DNA of 64,000 bases, taken from Paracoccus laeviglucosivorans (GTDB lineage: Bacteria; Pseudomonadota; Alphaproteobacteria; Rhodobacterales; Rhodobacteraceae). This document shows, one piece after another, positions 17,927 to 42,324 of the stretch (positions within the stretch are counted from its first letter, which is position 1; the number at the start of each line of letters is the position of its first letter). The stretch spans positions 62,001-126,000 of the forward strand of contig NZ_FXTK01000001.1 of the NCBI RefSeq assembly GCF_900182695.1, in the 5' to 3' direction. A program made the translations under genes and the position numbers. Under the pieces are notes generated by a model, which was given only the letters and a program-made list of their open reading frames with translations, had not been told where the DNA came from and searched no databases.

Positions 17927-18685
17927 TCAGCCTCCGAAAAATACGTCGGCGGCGGGCAGAACCTGCCGCCCCGAAGGCGTCTGCAGGATCAGCGCGCCGG
18001 TGTCGTCGATGCCTTCGAAAATGCCGCGCGTTTCGGATTTGCCGGTGCGGGCGATGATCGTTTCGCCCAAGCGGGCCGCGCGCGCCAGCCAGGCGTTGCG
18101 GATCGACGCGAAGCCATAGGTGTCCAGCTGCGCCTGCCAGCGTGCGAATGCAGGGGCCAGCAGATCAAGGAAATCCTCAAGCGTGACGGTAAAGCCGGTC
18201 TCGCCCTTGACCGACACGGGTGTCACCGCGCCGGTTTCGACCGCGCCAATATCAGGTGCGGCGGCCAGATTGACGCCGATGCCCACGCAGACCGCCTGCG
18301 TCTCGGCACCTGTGCCCGCGCTTTCCAGCAGGATGCCCGCGACCTTGCCGCCATTCAGCAGCACATCATTGGGCCATTTGATCGCCAACCGCGCCGCAGG
18401 ACCGCAAGCCGCCCCAAGCGCATCGTAAAGCGCCAGCGCCGCCACGAATGACAGCTGTGCGGCCGCGGCGACGCCCCCCTTGGGTCGCAGGTAAAGCGTG
18501 CCGGCGAAGTTACCCGCCGGCATCACCCATTCCCTGCCGCGCCTGCCGCGCCCTGCCGCCTGTTCATGCGCCGCGATCCATGTCGGACCGCTTAGCGTAG
18601 GGCCAAGCCGCATGGCTTGCGCATTTGTGCTGTCGGTGCGGGGCAGCACGAACCGCCCCACGCCTTCGGGCCACGGATCACTCAA
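17927..18685 (-). CDS. birA: biotin--[acetyl-CoA-carboxylase] ligase (no DNA-binding domain)
   Basis: BirA activates biotin and attaches it to the carboxyl carrier protein. The protein has only the catalytic and C-terminal domains (252 residues) and no N-terminal helix-turn-helix, so it should not act as the biotin repressor. Motifs: [16 protein letters not shown] (biotinyl-AMP loop) and [20 protein letters not shown] chose the TTG at 18685, which overlaps the nuoN stop and yields the usual WPEG.GR.VL start; a GTG at 18661 is possible. Its direct coupling to nuoN means it is probably read from the complex I transcript. Confidence 0.92.
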   Translation of the reverse strand: MSDPWPEGVGRFVLPRTDSTNAQAMRLGPTLSGPTWIAAHEQAAGRGRRGREWVMPAGNFAGTLYLRPKGGVAAAAQLSFVAALALYDALGAACGPAARLAIKWPNDVLLNGGKVAGILLESAGTGAETQAVCVGIGVNLAAAPDIGAVETGAVTPVSVKGETGFTVTLEDFLDLLAPAFARWQAQLDTYGFASIRNAWLARAARLGETIIARTGKSETRGIFEGIDDTGALILQTPSGRQVLPAADVFFGG

Positions 18686-20183
18686 CGGGTTGCGGCTCGG
18701 TCGCAGGTGCGGGCATTTCGGCGCTGGCCGTTTCAGCTGCCGGTTGGCCCACCAGCGTTTCGGCGGCACGACCTGCGGCGCCGTCCATCCCGAACATACT
18801 GATCGCACCGATCAGCATCGCGGCGGCAGGAACCATCAGGCCCAGATACTGCACCGCGCCCATGCGCGAGGTCACGCCCTCACCCTCGGACCCGAAATAC
18901 ATGTAAAAGACGATGCGCAGGTAATAGAACGCCCCGATGACCGAGGCGATCACGCCCGCCACCGCCAGCCAGCCCAGACCGGCATCAACCGCCGCGTTCA
19001 GCACGCCGAACTTGGCAAAAAAGCCCAAGGTTGGCGGCACACCGGCAAGGCTGAACATCAGGACCAGAACGGCCAGCGCCTTGGTCGGCTCGCTCCACGC
19101 AAAACGGTTCAGCGAGGCGAGATCGGTGACCGGCACGCCGTCACGTTCCAGCGACAGGATAAAGGCGAAGGTGCCGACATTCATGATCGTGTAGATGGTC
19201 ATGTAGATCAGCATGTTCTGCACACCCAGCGCCGAACCCGCTGCCAGACCGACCAGCGCAAAGCCCATATGCGCGATGGAGGAATAGGCCATCAGGCGCT
19301 TGACGTTGGTTTGTCCGATCCCCGCGATCGAGCCAAGGAACATCGACATGACGGCCAGCGCCGCGATGATCTGGCTCCAATCGCCGATGACATTGCCGAA
19401 CGCGTCAAAGACCAGTCGCGCGATCAGCGCCATTGCAGCCAGCTTCGGCGCGGTCGCAAAGAACGCGGTCACGGGCGTCGGTGCGCCTTCGTAGACATCG
19501 GGGGTCCACATGTGGAACGGCACGGCGGATACCTTGAACGCCAGACCGACCAGCATGAACACCAGACCGAACAGCACGCCCAGCGAAAGCTGCCCGCCCT
19601 GCATCGTGGTGATGATCCCCGAGAAGGTGGTGGTCCCGGCAAAGCCGTAGACCAGCGAGGCGCCGTAAAGCAGCAGACCCGAGGAAAGCGAGCCAAGGAC
19701 GAAGTATTTCAGACCCGCCTCGGACGAACGGGCCGAGTCGCGGCGCATAGCGGCGACGACGTAAAGCGCCAGCGATTGCAGCTCAAGCCCCATGTAAAGC
19801 GTCAGCAGGTCGCCCGCCGACACCATCAGCATCATCCCGATGACGGAAAGCGTGACGACGATGGGATATTCGAACCGCAGCATGTCGCGACGCTGCATGT
19901 AATCCGCGCTCATCGCCATGACGGCGGCGGCACCGACCAGCATCACCACCTTGGCAAAGCGCGAAAAGGCGTCGTCGATGAACATGCCATAGAAGCCGGT
20001 CACATCGCTGCGCCCGCCCATGCCCACCATCGCAGCCACGATAAGAAGCACGATGACGGTGGTCCAAAGCAGCGTCTTTGCCAGCTTGTCCTTACCCAGA
20101 TAAGCCCCGGCCATCAGCGCAGCCAAGGCATAGGCGGCCAGCAGCGCTTCGGGCAGAATGGTCGAAAAATCGAGCGAGGTCAT
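18678..20183 (-). CDS. nuoN: NADH-quinone oxidoreductase subunit N
   Basis: One of three antiporter-like proton-pumping subunits in the membrane arm of complex I. The 501-residue protein has about 14 membrane helices. Key motifs are [13 protein letters not shown], with the conserved glutamate of helix 5, and [21 protein letters not shown], with the pumping lysine. The last 40 residues form a charged Ala/Pro/Glu tail beyond the final helix. It lies 9 bp after nuoM and overlaps the birA start. Confidence 0.97.
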   Translation of the reverse strand: MTSLDFSTILPEALLAAYALAALMAGAYLGKDKLAKTLLWTTVIVLLIVAAMVGMGGRSDVTGFYGMFIDDAFSRFAKVVMLVGAAAVMAMSADYMQRRDMLRFEYPIVVTLSVIGMMLMVSAGDLLTLYMGLELQSLALYVVAAMRRDSARSSEAGLKYFVLGSLSSGLLLYGASLVYGFAGTTTFSGIITTMQGGQLSLGVLFGLVFMLVGLAFKVSAVPFHMWTPDVYEGAPTPVTAFFATAPKLAAMALIARLVFDAFGNVIGDWSQIIAALAVMSMFLGSIAGIGQTNVKRLMAYSSIAHMGFALVGLAAGSALGVQNMLIYMTIYTIMNVGTFAFILSLERDGVPVTDLASLNRFAWSEPTKALAVLVLMFSLAGVPPTLGFFAKFGVLNAAVDAGLGWLAVAGVIASVIGAFYYLRIVFYMYFGSEGEGVTSRMGAVQYLGLMVPAAAMLIGAISMFGMDGAAGRAAETLVGQPAAETASAEMPAPATEPQPVE

Positions 20184-20192
20184 ATCCGCCCC

Positions 20193-23871
<3,679 letters not shown>

Positions 23872-23878
23872 GCTCGGC

Positions 23879-25952
<2,074 letters not shown>

Positions 25953-25955
25953 GGA

Positions 25956-27011
<1,056 letters not shown>

Positions 27012-27797
27012 TCACGCCGCGGGAATGCCGCGTGCCTTGCATTCCTGCAAGGTGTCTTTCGTTGTCATTACCGTCAGGCCCATCGGCTTTTCCTGCGAGA
27101 GGGTAAAGACCGATCCGACGACCATTCTGCCGTTGTTCTTGTCGCTCAGCGTGCGGATGTGGCGGGCATAGGGCGCGCCTTTCGACTCGGCCCAGTTTGC
27201 CAATGCGCAGGTGGCATAGGCGAAGCTCGTGTCCGCGTCCACCCCGCCGCGCATGGCCGCTGTCACTTCGACCAGACTTTCGCCCTTGTGGCGCGGGCTT
27301 TCATAGCTTTTCACAGCAGCGCCCTGAAAATCCTGGGGATCGGCGACGTAGGCCGCCGGCAGGTTCAGCCGCATCGGCTTGGTGCGGGCCCGGAAATCGG
27401 CCAAGGCCTTTTCCTGCGCGGTGGGCGCGCGGCGCGTGACCGGCCCCATGGTGCGCACGCCCGACAGGTCCAGCCCCAGATTGTCGTTCAGCGCCGCCAG
27501 GTCGGCCTCGCTGACCGCCCAGGCATCGCGGCCGCTTTGCGAGTCCAGGCTCATCTCGGTCACGGAGCCATCGGGTTCTAGGATCAGGATGTCGCCCGAC
27601 TTGGTGGAAATCCGGCCGCGCGACAGCACTTTCTTGCCGGGAGAGCCGGCATCGCTTTGCAGCACGCCCACATTCAGCGCCTGGGGCTTTTCCCTGGGTC
27701 GTGGATCGGTCGGCGGCGCCGGGTCGCCCATGAAGCAGCCGCTAAGGGTTGCGGTCATCAGACCCAGTCCGATCAGTTTCCAGAGGGTTTGCCCCAT
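27012..27797 (-). CDS. predicted lipoprotein inside the nuo operon (between nuoG and nuoH)
   Basis: A 261-residue exported protein with a lipobox: a hydrophobic signal ending TLSGC, with the cysteine near residue 21. The mature part has a Pro/Arg-rich linker (PAPPTDPRPREKPQ), then a mixed domain with two cysteines (YATCALANW, LQECKARG). I chose the ATG at 27797 because GGAG lies 8 bases upstream; a GTG at 27806 overlapping the nuoG stop is possible. I recognise no family. If lipidated by Lgt it would sit on the periplasmic side, where complex I has no peripheral arm, which makes its place in the operon odd. Confidence 0.75.
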   Translation of the reverse strand: MGQTLWKLIGLGLMTATLSGCFMGDPAPPTDPRPREKPQALNVGVLQSDAGSPGKKVLSRGRISTKSGDILILEPDGSVTEMSLDSQSGRDAWAVSEADLAALNDNLGLDLSGVRTMGPVTRRAPTAQEKALADFRARTKPMRLNLPAAYVADPQDFQGAAVKSYESPRHKGESLVEVTAAMRGGVDADTSFAYATCALANWAESKGAPYARHIRTLSDKNNGRMVVGSVFTLSQEKPMGLTVMTTKDTLQECKARGIPAA

Positions 27798-27802
27798 GCG
27801 TG

Positions 27803-30364
<2,562 letters not shown>

Positions 30365-30368
<4 letters not shown>

Positions 30369-30763
30369 TTCGCCACCAACAAGCTGCCGATCACGTTCTT
30401 TTTGGCAATTTCGGCCCGGCCGAGGCGGCAAAAACTTTCCGCATCACCTTTGCGCGCGCCGTTACGGGTCAAATAATCCTCGGCCACGGCATAGATGCGC
30501 TTCTTGTCTTCCTTGCTGTCAAGAAAGGCGTCGATCTGGGCGTTGGAATAGCCCTTTTGCTGGGCATAACGCTTCAGCTTGCGCGCCTCGCCATAGGCGT
30601 AAAGCAGCCGCGCGTCGATCGAGGGGCAGGTCCGCCGGATCCGGTCTGCGACCCGCGCCGCAACCAGACGGTCGTTGATGTATTTTTCCTGAGCCAGCGG
30701 CTCAAGCGCGGCGGCAGGCGTGGCCAGCGTCGCTAGTGCCAGTGCAAAACAGATCGGTTTCAT
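30365..30763 (-). CDS. DUF5333-like exported protein in the nuo operon
   Basis: A 132-residue protein with a short signal peptide ([19 protein letters not shown], then [12 protein letters not shown]). The mature helical domain has two cysteines ([20 protein letters not shown] and [11 protein letters not shown]). It resembles the DUF5333 family, which I know from Rhodobacteraceae. The ATG at 30763 follows AAGGAGA, a strong ribosome site. A 159-bp gap with strong hairpins separates it from nuoF, so a distinct transcript start is possible. The function is unknown. Confidence 0.75.
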
Positions 30764-30846
30764 GGTATTGGTCTCCTTCTGCAGGGTCCAATTCATAACA
30801 CCGGGCTGATGGCTGGGTTCGACACCAAAGGGTGAGCGACGCGTGA

Positions 30847-30883
30847 CCCGGCGCGCGCAAGCGCGGGCAACCCCCGTGGGGGT
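30847..30883. other. GC hairpins between nuoF and the DUF5333-like gene
   Basis: ACCCCC-GT-GGGGGT (30870-30883) and an adjacent GCGCGC..GCGC pairing (about 30850-30865) form a strongly structured stretch inside the 159-bp gap. It might attenuate or protect the nuo transcript. No T tract follows on the minus strand. Confidence 0.35.
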
Positions 30884-30922
30884 CTGCCGTGCCAGATGGG
30901 TCAGCGCCTGCGTCATGCCTGA

Positions 30923-32473
<1,551 letters not shown>

Positions 32474-32474
<1 letters not shown>

Positions 32475-33145
32475 CAGGTCGACTCGCCCCGCTCAACTCT
32501 GAGCGAATGTTCCGTCTCGCCGCCAGAGGCGAGGATGCGGGCCTGACCGACCCAATCATCCGCCTCGATCCGGCTGCCCATCCGGCCCAGACGCTGGGCG
32601 AAATCGGCAATATCCGCCTGTTGCCAGGCTGCGATCTGCGCAAAGCGCGTCACGCCGTTTTCCTTCAGCCAATCGGCCAGCTTGGGACCGACGCCCTTGA
32701 TGCGGCGCAGATCGTCTTCGGCGGTCCCGGCGTCGGCAGTTGCGGCGATCTTTGCCACCGGCTTGGGCTGCGGCTCGGCTTCGCGCGGCGAGATACTGGC
32801 AGGTGTGCTGGGCAGCGCGCCCGCGACGATCGGCATCTGCGCCCCCGAGCTGTAACCTTCTGGACCGCCCAGCGGGGCCGAGACCAGCAGAGCTTCGGGC
32901 TGACGCTCGACCACCTGACGTTCCCAGTCAGACGAGGTCATCCCATCGCCCGTTGCAGCAAGCTGGGGCCGTTCATGGCAGACCAGCCACGACATCAGCG
33001 CGCCGAACAGAACAAAGGTCACAAGCCCCAGAAACAAACCTGCCGCCCAGCCCCGTTCCCCGATCCCCGAGGTAAAGAGCAGGACCACGACCCCGGCGAT
33101 CGCCCCCGAGATCCAGCAGTTTCTGTTGCAGACCGATTGTTCCAT
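32474..33145 (-). CDS. membrane protein with a C-terminal helix-hairpin-helix domain (between nuoE and nuoF)
   Basis: A 223-residue protein with two membrane helices near 12-28 and 34-54, a Pro/Ala-rich linker (about 90-140), and a C-terminal HhH domain at about 142-200: DLRRIKGVGPKLADWLKENG, then FAQIAAW and DDWVGQARIL. This IKGVGPK domain is found fused to other proteins, including NuoE-like and ribosomal L21-like proteins, where its role is not settled. Here it is a separate membrane-anchored gene next to nuoE. Nucleic acid binding is not implied. Confidence 0.75.
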
Positions 33146-33175
33146 CGTAACCAGCTCCCAAACCTCGGCTATCCC

Positions 33176-35172
<1,997 letters not shown>

Positions 35173-35212
35173 TCACTGCGCTGCGTGGCACGGGCGCGCT
35201 GCGTCCGGGCGC

Positions 35213-35830
35213 TCACTTCTTCGCCTCCGGGGCTTTCTCATCGCCCGGAAGCACGTATTTCGCGCCTTCCCACGGGGACAGGAAGTCGAATTGGCGGTAT
35301 TCCTGAACCAGCTTCACCGGCTCATAGACCACGCGCTTTTCGACGTCGTTCCAACGCACCTCGACATAGCCGGTGGTCGGGAAGTCCTTGCGCAGCGGAT
35401 GGCCGCGGAAACCGTAATCCGTGATGATGCGGCGCAGGTCCGGGTGCCCCGAGAACAGGATCCCGAACATGTCGAAAACCTCGCGCTCATACCAGTTCGC
35501 GCCGGGGAACACGCCGGTCAGACTGGGCGCGACCTCATCCTCGCGGATCTGGGCCTTAACGCGGATGCGGTGGTTCTGATACATCGACAGGAAGTGATAG
35601 ACCAGATCGAAGCGCGCCGGGCGCTGCGGGTTGTCCACTGCCGTGATGTCGATCAGCGTCGAAAAACGGCAGGTCGCATCATTGCGCAGAAACTCGATCA
35701 TGCCGATCAGGCCCGACAGCGTGACGTTCACCGTCAGCTCGCCAAAGGCGATCTCGGTCGAAACGACGTCGCTTTCGCGGCGCAGGGTGATGTGTTCGGC
35801 AAGTTCCGAAAGGGCGGCGGTATCGGTCAT
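35213..35830 (-). CDS. nuoC: NADH-quinone oxidoreductase subunit C
   Basis: The 205-residue 30-kDa peripheral subunit that sits with NuoD. Typical segments are [36 protein letters not shown] and [18 protein letters not shown]. It is separate from NuoD, unlike the fused NuoCD of E. coli. It starts 3 bp after nuoB; 49 bp separate it from nuoD. Confidence 0.98.
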   Translation of the reverse strand: MTDTAALSELAEHITLRRESDVVSTEIAFGELTVNVTLSGLIGMIEFLRNDATCRFSTLIDITAVDNPQRPARFDLVYHFLSMYQNHRIRVKAQIREDEVAPSLTGVFPGANWYEREVFDMFGILFSGHPDLRRIITDYGFRGHPLRKDFPTTGYVEVRWNDVEKRVVYEPVKLVQEYRQFDFLSPWEGAKYVLPGDEKAPEAKK

Positions 35831-35833
35831 GGC

Positions 35834-36817
<984 letters not shown>

Positions 36818-36928
36818 CGGTAGGTGCGACGATGTAACGCATTGTATTATTGCTGCACCGCAGCGATGCTGCTCATGGGAAATTCCGAGCATTTCGCTTC
36901 GATGCGGCGTTGCGGCACAAATCGCAGC

Positions 36929-37315
36929 TTATTCGCGACCGATCTGCCCCAGATGGTTTTCGCGATACCCCCCGCGCAGCTTCAGGCCCAGCCCAAATGC
37001 GCGGTCCAGACCGACGCGCGCAAGCCACAATGCCCCGCCCGCGATCAACACCGTCGATCCCGCACCTACGCCGATCATCATCAGCAGGAATGGGGTCGCA
37101 TAAATGTGAAGCATATTATAGGTCAGCGCGCCGACACGGCGCCCCACCAGATAGCCCAGCAATCCAATATCCGGGGCGATCAGCGCGATGATCCATGCCC
37201 ACCACGGTCCGCCCGGCGCCGCGATGCCAGCAATGGCAAGACCGCCAATCGCCATGCCCGCCCCTTCCAGCTGCTGCCAGCCGCGTGCGGGGGCATCGCC
37301 ACGACCTTGCGTCAT
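36929..37315 (-). CDS. DUF4260-family membrane protein
   Basis: A 128-residue protein with three or four hydrophobic helices. The family pattern of DUF4260 is visible: [20 protein letters not shown], then [14 protein letters not shown] and the C-terminal [10 protein letters not shown] and [10 protein letters not shown]. The conserved Asp, His and Arg residues inside helices hint at an active site or ligand site, but no function is known. It overlaps the uvrA stop by 4 bp and is probably read from the uvrA transcript. The nuo promoter lies downstream of its stop. Confidence 0.85.
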   Translation of the reverse strand: MTQGRGDAPARGWQQLEGAGMAIGGLAIAGIAAPGGPWWAWIIALIAPDIGLLGYLVGRRVGALTYNMLHIYATPFLLMMIGVGAGSTVLIAGGALWLARVGLDRAFGLGLKLRGGYRENHLGQIGRE

Positions 37316-40161
37316 TCCGCCGCCCGTTTGCGCGCCGCGTCCAGCATGGGCGCAAGATAGCGTCCCGTATGGCTTTCCTTGACCTTGGCCACGTCCTCGG
37401 GCGTGCCGGTCGCCACAATCCGCCCACCGCCATCGCCACCTTCGGGACCGATGTCGATGATCCAGTCGGCAGTCTTGATGACATCCAGATTGTGTTCGAT
37501 GACCACGACCGTATTGCCCTGATCTACAAGGCTGTGCAGCACCTCAAGCAGTTTGCGCACATCTTCGAAATGCAGGCCGGTCGTCGGTTCGTCCAGAATA
37601 TACAGTGTCTTGCCGGTCGCGCGGCGCGACAGCTCCTTGGACAGCTTGACGCGCTGCGCCTCGCCGCCCGAAAGCGTGGTGGCCTGCTGGCCGACCTTGA
37701 TATAGCCCAGCCCCACTTCAAGCAGCGCGTCCATCTTGTCGCGGATCGAAGGCACGGCCTTGAAGAACTCCTGCGCATCCTCGACCGTCATGTCCAGCAC
37801 GTCGGCGATGGACTTGCCCTTGAACTGCACTTCCAGCGTTTCGCGGTTATAGCGTTTGCCCTTGCAGGTCTCGCAGGTGACATAGACATCGGGCAGAAAG
37901 TGCATCTCAATCTTGATGACGCCATCGCCCTGACACGCCTCGCAACGGCCGCCCTTGACGTTGAAACTGAAGCGGCCGGGCTTGTAGCCCCGCGCCTTGG
38001 ATTCCGGCAGGCCCGCATACCAGTCGCGGATATGGGTATAGGCGCCGGTATAGGTCGCGGGGTTCGACCGCGGCGTGCGGCCGATGGGGCGCTGGTCGAT
38101 GTCGATGACCTTGTCCAGCAGCTCCAGACCCTTGATCGTCTCGCAGGGCGCGGGGGTCTGGCGGGCACCGTTTAGGCGCAGGCTGGCAGTCTTGAACAGG
38201 GTTTCAATCGTCAGCGTGGACTTGCCGCCGCCCGAAACGCCCGTGACACAGACGAACTTGCCCAAGGGAAACTCGGCGGTGACGTCCTTCAGGTTGTTGC
38301 CGGTGGCGCCGACGACCTTGATCGCCTTGCCATTGCCCTTGCGGCGATTGCGCGGGACCGAGATCTCACGCTCACCCGAAAGATATTGCCCCGTCAGACT
38401 GCCGCCCGATGCAATCTCGGCGGGCGTGCCCTTGGCGACGATCTGGCCGCCATGCACCCCTGCCCCCGGCCCCATGTCAAACACATAATCCGCATGGCGG
38501 ATCGCGTCCTCATCATGTTCGACCACAATGACCGAATTGCCCTGATCGCGCAGCCCTTTCAGCGTGTCCAGCAAGCGGTCGTTGTCACGCTGATGCAGGC
38601 CGATGCTGGGTTCGTCCAGCACGTAAAGCACCCCGGTCAGGCCGCTGCCGATCTGCGACGCCAGCCGGATGCGCTGGCTTTCCCCGCCCGAAAGCGTCCC
38701 TGCCGCGCGGGAAAGCGTCAGGTAATCCAGACCCACATTCACAAGAAAGCCCAGCCGTTCGCGGATTTCCTTGAGGATTGCGGCGGCGATTTCATTCTTC
38801 TGCTTGGTCAGGTGTTCCGGCGCGGCTTCGGCCCAGGCCAGCGCCTCACGGATCGAAAGCTCGGTGACGTTGCCGATATGGGTGCCTGCGATCTTCACCG
38901 CCAAGGCTTCGGGTTTCAGGCGATAGCCGGCGCAGGCACCGCAGGGGCGGTTGTTCTGATATTTCTCGAACTCCTCGCGGACCCATTGGCTGTCGCTTTC
39001 GCGCAGGCGCCGTTCCATGTTCGGAACGATGCCCTCGAAGGTGCGCGCGATTTCATAGACGCGGCCCGCATCGTCGAAGCGAAAGGGAATCTCCTCGGCG
39101 CCCGAGCCGTGCAGGAACATGTCCTGCACCTCTTTGGGCAGGTCTTTCCAGGGCGTCTTCTTGTCAAAAGCGTAATGCTTTGCCAGCGCGTTGACCGTCT
39201 GCGTCAGATAGGCCGATTTCGACTTGGCCCAAGGCGCCAGCGCCCCCTGCGCGACCGAAAGCGCGCTGTCGGGCACGATCAGGCGTTCGTCAAAGAAAAG
39301 TTCGACCCCCAGACCGTCGCAGACCGGACAGGCCCCGAAAGGCGCGTTGAACGAAAACAGCCGAGGCTCAATTTCAGGAATGGTGAAACCGCTGACAGGG
39401 CAGGCGAATTTTTCGCTGAAGGTGATGCGCTGCGGTTCCTCGTCGGTGGTTTCCAGCAAGGCGATGCCGTCGGCCAAATCCAGCGCGGTGCGGAAACTGT
39501 CGGCCAGCCGCGTCTCCATCCCCTCGCGCACGACGATACGGTCCACCACCACATCAATGTTGTGCCGGAACTTCTTGTCCAATGTCGGCGGCTCATCCAA
39601 CTCGTGGAATTCACCGTTCACCTTGACGCGCTGGAAGCCCTGCTTCCGCAGCTCAAGGAATTCCTTTTTATATTCGCCCTTGCGGTCGCGGACGATGGGG
39701 GCCAGCAGATAGGCGCGCGTGCCCTCGGGCATCTCCATCACGCGGTCCACCATGTCCTGAACCTGCTGCGCCTCGATCGGCAGGCCGGTCGCGGGCGAAT
39801 AGGGCGTGCCCGCCCGTGCGAACAGCAGGCGCAGATAGTCATAGATCTCGGTCACGGTGCCGACGGTTGAACGCGGGTTCTTCGAGGTCGTCTTCTGCTC
39901 GATGGAGATCGCCGGGGACAGGCCGCTGATGTGGTCCACATCCGGCTTGCCCATCATGTCCAGGAACTGCCGGGCATAGGCCGACAGACTTTCGACATAG
40001 CGCCGCTGGCCTTCGGCATAGATGGTATCAAAGGCAAGGCTGGACTTGCCACTGCCCGACAGGCCGGTGATCACCACCAACTGGTCGCGCGGAATGTCCA
40101 TATCCACGTTCTTCAGATTATGTTCGCGCGCACCGCGAACCTCGATGAACTTCTGTTCCAT
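37312..40161 (-). CDS. uvrA: UvrABC excinuclease subunit A
   Basis: The 949-residue damage-recognition ATPase of nucleotide excision repair. Two ABC ATPase modules are present: Walker [21 protein letters not shown] near the N-terminus and [16 protein letters not shown] in the second half, with signatures [19 protein letters not shown] and [15 protein letters not shown]. Zinc-finger cysteines are in [16 protein letters not shown] and [14 protein letters not shown]. Length is standard. A LexA-type box lies 72 bp upstream. DUF4260 follows with a 4-bp overlap. Confidence 0.98.
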   Translation of the reverse strand: MEQKFIEVRGAREHNLKNVDMDIPRDQLVVITGLSGSGKSSLAFDTIYAEGQRRYVESLSAYARQFLDMMGKPDVDHISGLSPAISIEQKTTSKNPRSTVGTVTEIYDYLRLLFARAGTPYSPATGLPIEAQQVQDMVDRVMEMPEGTRAYLLAPIVRDRKGEYKKEFLELRKQGFQRVKVNGEFHELDEPPTLDKKFRHNIDVVVDRIVVREGMETRLADSFRTALDLADGIALLETTDEEPQRITFSEKFACPVSGFTIPEIEPRLFSFNAPFGACPVCDGLGVELFFDERLIVPDSALSVAQGALAPWAKSKSAYLTQTVNALAKHYAFDKKTPWKDLPKEVQDMFLHGSGAEEIPFRFDDAGRVYEIARTFEGIVPNMERRLRESDSQWVREEFEKYQNNRPCGACAGYRLKPEALAVKIAGTHIGNVTELSIREALAWAEAAPEHLTKQKNEIAAAILKEIRERLGFLVNVGLDYLTLSRAAGTLSGGESQRIRLASQIGSGLTGVLYVLDEPSIGLHQRDNDRLLDTLKGLRDQGNSVIVVEHDEDAIRHADYVFDMGPGAGVHGGQIVAKGTPAEIASGGSLTGQYLSGEREISVPRNRRKGNGKAIKVVGATGNNLKDVTAEFPLGKFVCVTGVSGGGKSTLTIETLFKTASLRLNGARQTPAPCETIKGLELLDKVIDIDQRPIGRTPRSNPATYTGAYTHIRDWYAGLPESKARGYKPGRFSFNVKGGRCEACQGDGVIKIEMHFLPDVYVTCETCKGKRYNRETLEVQFKGKSIADVLDMTVEDAQEFFKAVPSIRDKMDALLEVGLGYIKVGQQATTLSGGEAQRVKLSKELSRRATGKTLYILDEPTTGLHFEDVRKLLEVLHSLVDQGNTVVVIEHNLDVIKTADWIIDIGPEGGDGGGRIVATGTPEDVAKVKESHTGRYLAPMLDAARKRAAE

Positions 40162-40233
40162 CTTGCCCGATCACGTTCTGATTCCGCCAAGCGCATCAGA
40201 TAGGCATTGACGGTAAAATGGCAACCGCCAATG

Positions 40234-40248
40234 GGACAAAATGCGAAC
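40234..40248 (-). promoter_or_regulatory. LexA (SOS) box candidate upstream of uvrA
   Basis: On the minus strand GTTC-GCATTTT-GTCC matches the alphaproteobacterial LexA operator GTTC-N7-GTTC with one mismatch in the second half-site. It lies 72 bp before the uvrA ATG; its last six bases, TTGTCC, resemble a -35 element. uvrA is a common SOS gene, so the site is plausible. Confidence 0.6.
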
Positions 40249-40313
40249 ATTTCCGCTTGCGCGCCGCGCCACGCCATTAGACGATGCCCGTTGAGTCGTC
40301 AGGAGAGCATGGC

Positions 40314-40667
40314 ATGACCAAGGCGCATTACACCGGCAGCTGCCAATGCGGCAGCATCGCATATGAGGTTCAGGCGGATCTGGACCAGACCTTCACCTGC
40401 AACTGCTCGCGCTGCCAGCGCATGGGTTTCGTGCTGACCATGGTGCCGCGGGCCGAATTTCACCTCACCAGCGACGGGCCGGTGACGGAATATCTGTTCA
40501 ACCGCAAGGCCATCCAGCATCGCTTCTGTCCGACCTGCGGCGTCGAATCCTATGCGCTTGGCAAGGGCAAGGACGGGGCGGATATGGTGGCGGTGAACGT
40601 CAATTGCCTGTCGGGCGTGAACCCGCGCGCGCTTTCCAGTCAGGCAGTGGACGGCGCCAGCTACTAG
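40314..40667 (+). CDS. GFA-family (Mss4-like fold) zinc protein
   Basis: A 117-residue protein of the glutathione-dependent formaldehyde-activating (GFA) family. It has the zinc-binding cysteine sets SCQCGS (structural), TCNCSRCQRMG (catalytic) and FCPTCGVES. The family name comes from Gfa of Paracoccus denitrificans, but most GFA-domain proteins, including short ones like this, have no proven formaldehyde role. AGGAG lies 8-12 bases before the ATG at 40314. It is divergent from uvrA and followed by a small secreted protein gene. Confidence 0.85.
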   Translation: MTKAHYTGSCQCGSIAYEVQADLDQTFTCNCSRCQRMGFVLTMVPRAEFHLTSDGPVTEYLFNRKAIQHRFCPTCGVESYALGKGKDGADMVAVNVNCLSGVNPRALSSQAVDGASY

Positions 40668-40705
40668 GGCTTTGCGGTCGGGCGGGGCGATGCTAGGTTT
40701 GCGAT

Positions 40706-41179
40706 ATGCAAAGCTGGTCATATCGAATCGCTCCTGTCTTTCTGGCCGCTCTGCTGGCCATGCCCGCCGCCGCGGCCGAAACCGCGCAACTGACGGTCCC
40801 CGGTCACGAGGCCGAAGTGATTGACATGGCCGCGCTGTCACAATTGCCTGTGACCGAAGTTGCCTCGGCCTTTCGCAGTTCCAAGGGGATCGAGACAGGG
40901 GTCTACAAGGGCGTGCTGCTGTGGGATTTGCTCTCGGCCAAGGGGCTGGTCGATGATCCCAAGGCAGCGATGCGCCACACGATCCTGGTCAGTGCCGGCG
41001 ACGGCCACCAGATCGCCTTTTCGGTCGGCGAAATCGCCCCGGAATTCGGCGCCCGCCCGATCCTGCTGGCCTATGAGATGAACGGCAAGCCCATTCCCGA
41101 CGGGCTGCGCATGGTGGTGCCCGGCGACATGCGCGGGGCGCGTCACATCAAGGACATCGTGACGCTGGACTACCGCTAG
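40706..41179 (+). CDS. secreted protein resembling a shortened molybdopterin-oxidoreductase domain
   Basis: A 157-residue protein with a signal peptide ([17 protein letters not shown]). The mature part follows the core of the sulfite-oxidase-type molybdopterin-binding domain: [59 protein letters not shown] and [11 protein letters not shown]. The cofactor-binding first half and the molybdenum-ligating cysteine are absent; there is no cysteine at all. So it should not bind molybdenum as the full enzymes do. Its stop codon is shared on the opposite strand with moaA (CTAG at 41176-41179). Confidence 0.7.
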   Translation: MQSWSYRIAPVFLAALLAMPAAAAETAQLTVPGHEAEVIDMAALSQLPVTEVASAFRSSKGIETGVYKGVLLWDLLSAKGLVDDPKAAMRHTILVSAGDGHQIAFSVGEIAPEFGARPILLAYEMNGKPIPDGLRMVVPGDMRGARHIKDIVTLDYR

Positions 41180-42183
41180 CCGCCGGTATGGCTCATGAAG
41201 CGCGTGACCTGACCCGCGACATGGCGGCGCGAATAGTCGAAATCATGGCCCTTGGGCTTTCGGGTGATCGCCTCGCGGATCGCATCGCGGACCACGCCAT
41301 CATCGGCACTGGCGCGCAAGGGCGCGCGCAGGTCGGCGCGGTCCTCCTGCCCCAGACACATGAACAGCTCACCCGTGCAGGTCAGCCGGACGCGGTTGCA
41401 GCTTTCGCAGAAATTATGCGTCAAGGGCGTGATGAAGCCGATCTTTTGCCCGGTATCGTTCACGCGGACATAGCGGGCGGGGCCGCCTGTCCGCTCGGCC
41501 AATGGCGTCAGGGCGTGGCGTTCCTCGATCCGGCGGCGCAGGTCGGACAGCGCCCAATACTGGTCAAGCCGCTGCTCCTCGCCCATGTCACCCATGGGCA
41601 TGACCTCGATAAAGGTCAGGTCGTGGCCTCCGCCCGCGCACCAGTCCAGCAGGCCGAAAAGCTCATCTTCGTTAAAGCCCTTCAACGCGACGGTGTTGAT
41701 CTTGACCTGCAGGCCCGCAGCCTTGGCGGCGGCGATACCTTCCAGCACCTGCGGCAGGCGGCCCCAGCGCGTGATCTGCGCGAAACGGTCCGCGTCCAGC
41801 GTATCCAACGACACATTGACCCGCCGCACCCCGCAATCGGCCAGTTCGCGGGCAAAACGCGCCAGTTGGCTGCCGTTCGTGGTCAGCGTCAGCTCGTCTA
41901 GCCCCTGCCCCAGATGGCGCGACATGGCGCGGAAGAACTCCATGATATTACGCCGCACCAGCGGCTCGCCCCCGGTCACGCGCAGCTTGCGCACGCCAAG
42001 GCCGACAAAGGCGCTGCACAGCCGGTCCAGCTCCTCAAGCGTCAGCAAGTCGCGTTTGGGCAGGAATTGCATATGTTCGGCCATGCAATAGGTGCAGCGG
42101 AAATCGCAACGATCCGTCACCGAAACCCGCAGATAGCTGATCGGGCGGTGGAAGGGATCGACAAGGGGGGCCAGCGCATCCAT
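41176..42183 (-). CDS. moaA: GTP 3',8-cyclase (molybdenum cofactor synthesis)
   Basis: MoaA is the radical-SAM enzyme that starts molybdopterin synthesis from GTP. The 335-residue protein has the N-terminal cluster motif CDFRCTYCM, the SAM/GTP motif [20 protein letters not shown] and the C-terminal second cluster ligands [21 protein letters not shown]. The ATG at 42183 gives the usual [19 protein letters not shown]. It lacks the common GG at the very C-terminus but ends SHTGG, which supplies it. It is convergent with the molybdopterin-fold gene and divergent from a lipoprotein gene. Confidence 0.96.
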   Translation of the reverse strand: MDALAPLVDPFHRPISYLRVSVTDRCDFRCTYCMAEHMQFLPKRDLLTLEELDRLCSAFVGLGVRKLRVTGGEPLVRRNIMEFFRAMSRHLGQGLDELTLTTNGSQLARFARELADCGVRRVNVSLDTLDADRFAQITRWGRLPQVLEGIAAAKAAGLQVKINTVALKGFNEDELFGLLDWCAGGGHDLTFIEVMPMGDMGEEQRLDQYWALSDLRRRIEERHALTPLAERTGGPARYVRVNDTGQKIGFITPLTHNFCESCNRVRLTCTGELFMCLGQEDRADLRAPLRASADDGVVRDAIREAITRKPKGHDFDYSRRHVAGQVTRFMSHTGG

Positions 42184-42324
42184 CCTTGGAATGTAAGACC
42201 GCGCCCGCATCGGCACAAGCCAGCCGAAAGGTTAATAGTGTCGTAACCAAGTTGCGTGGTTGCGGTGGACATCGCCCCGCGCCCACCCTTAGCCTGTCGG
42301 CAGACCAATCAGGGGGCAGCCGTC

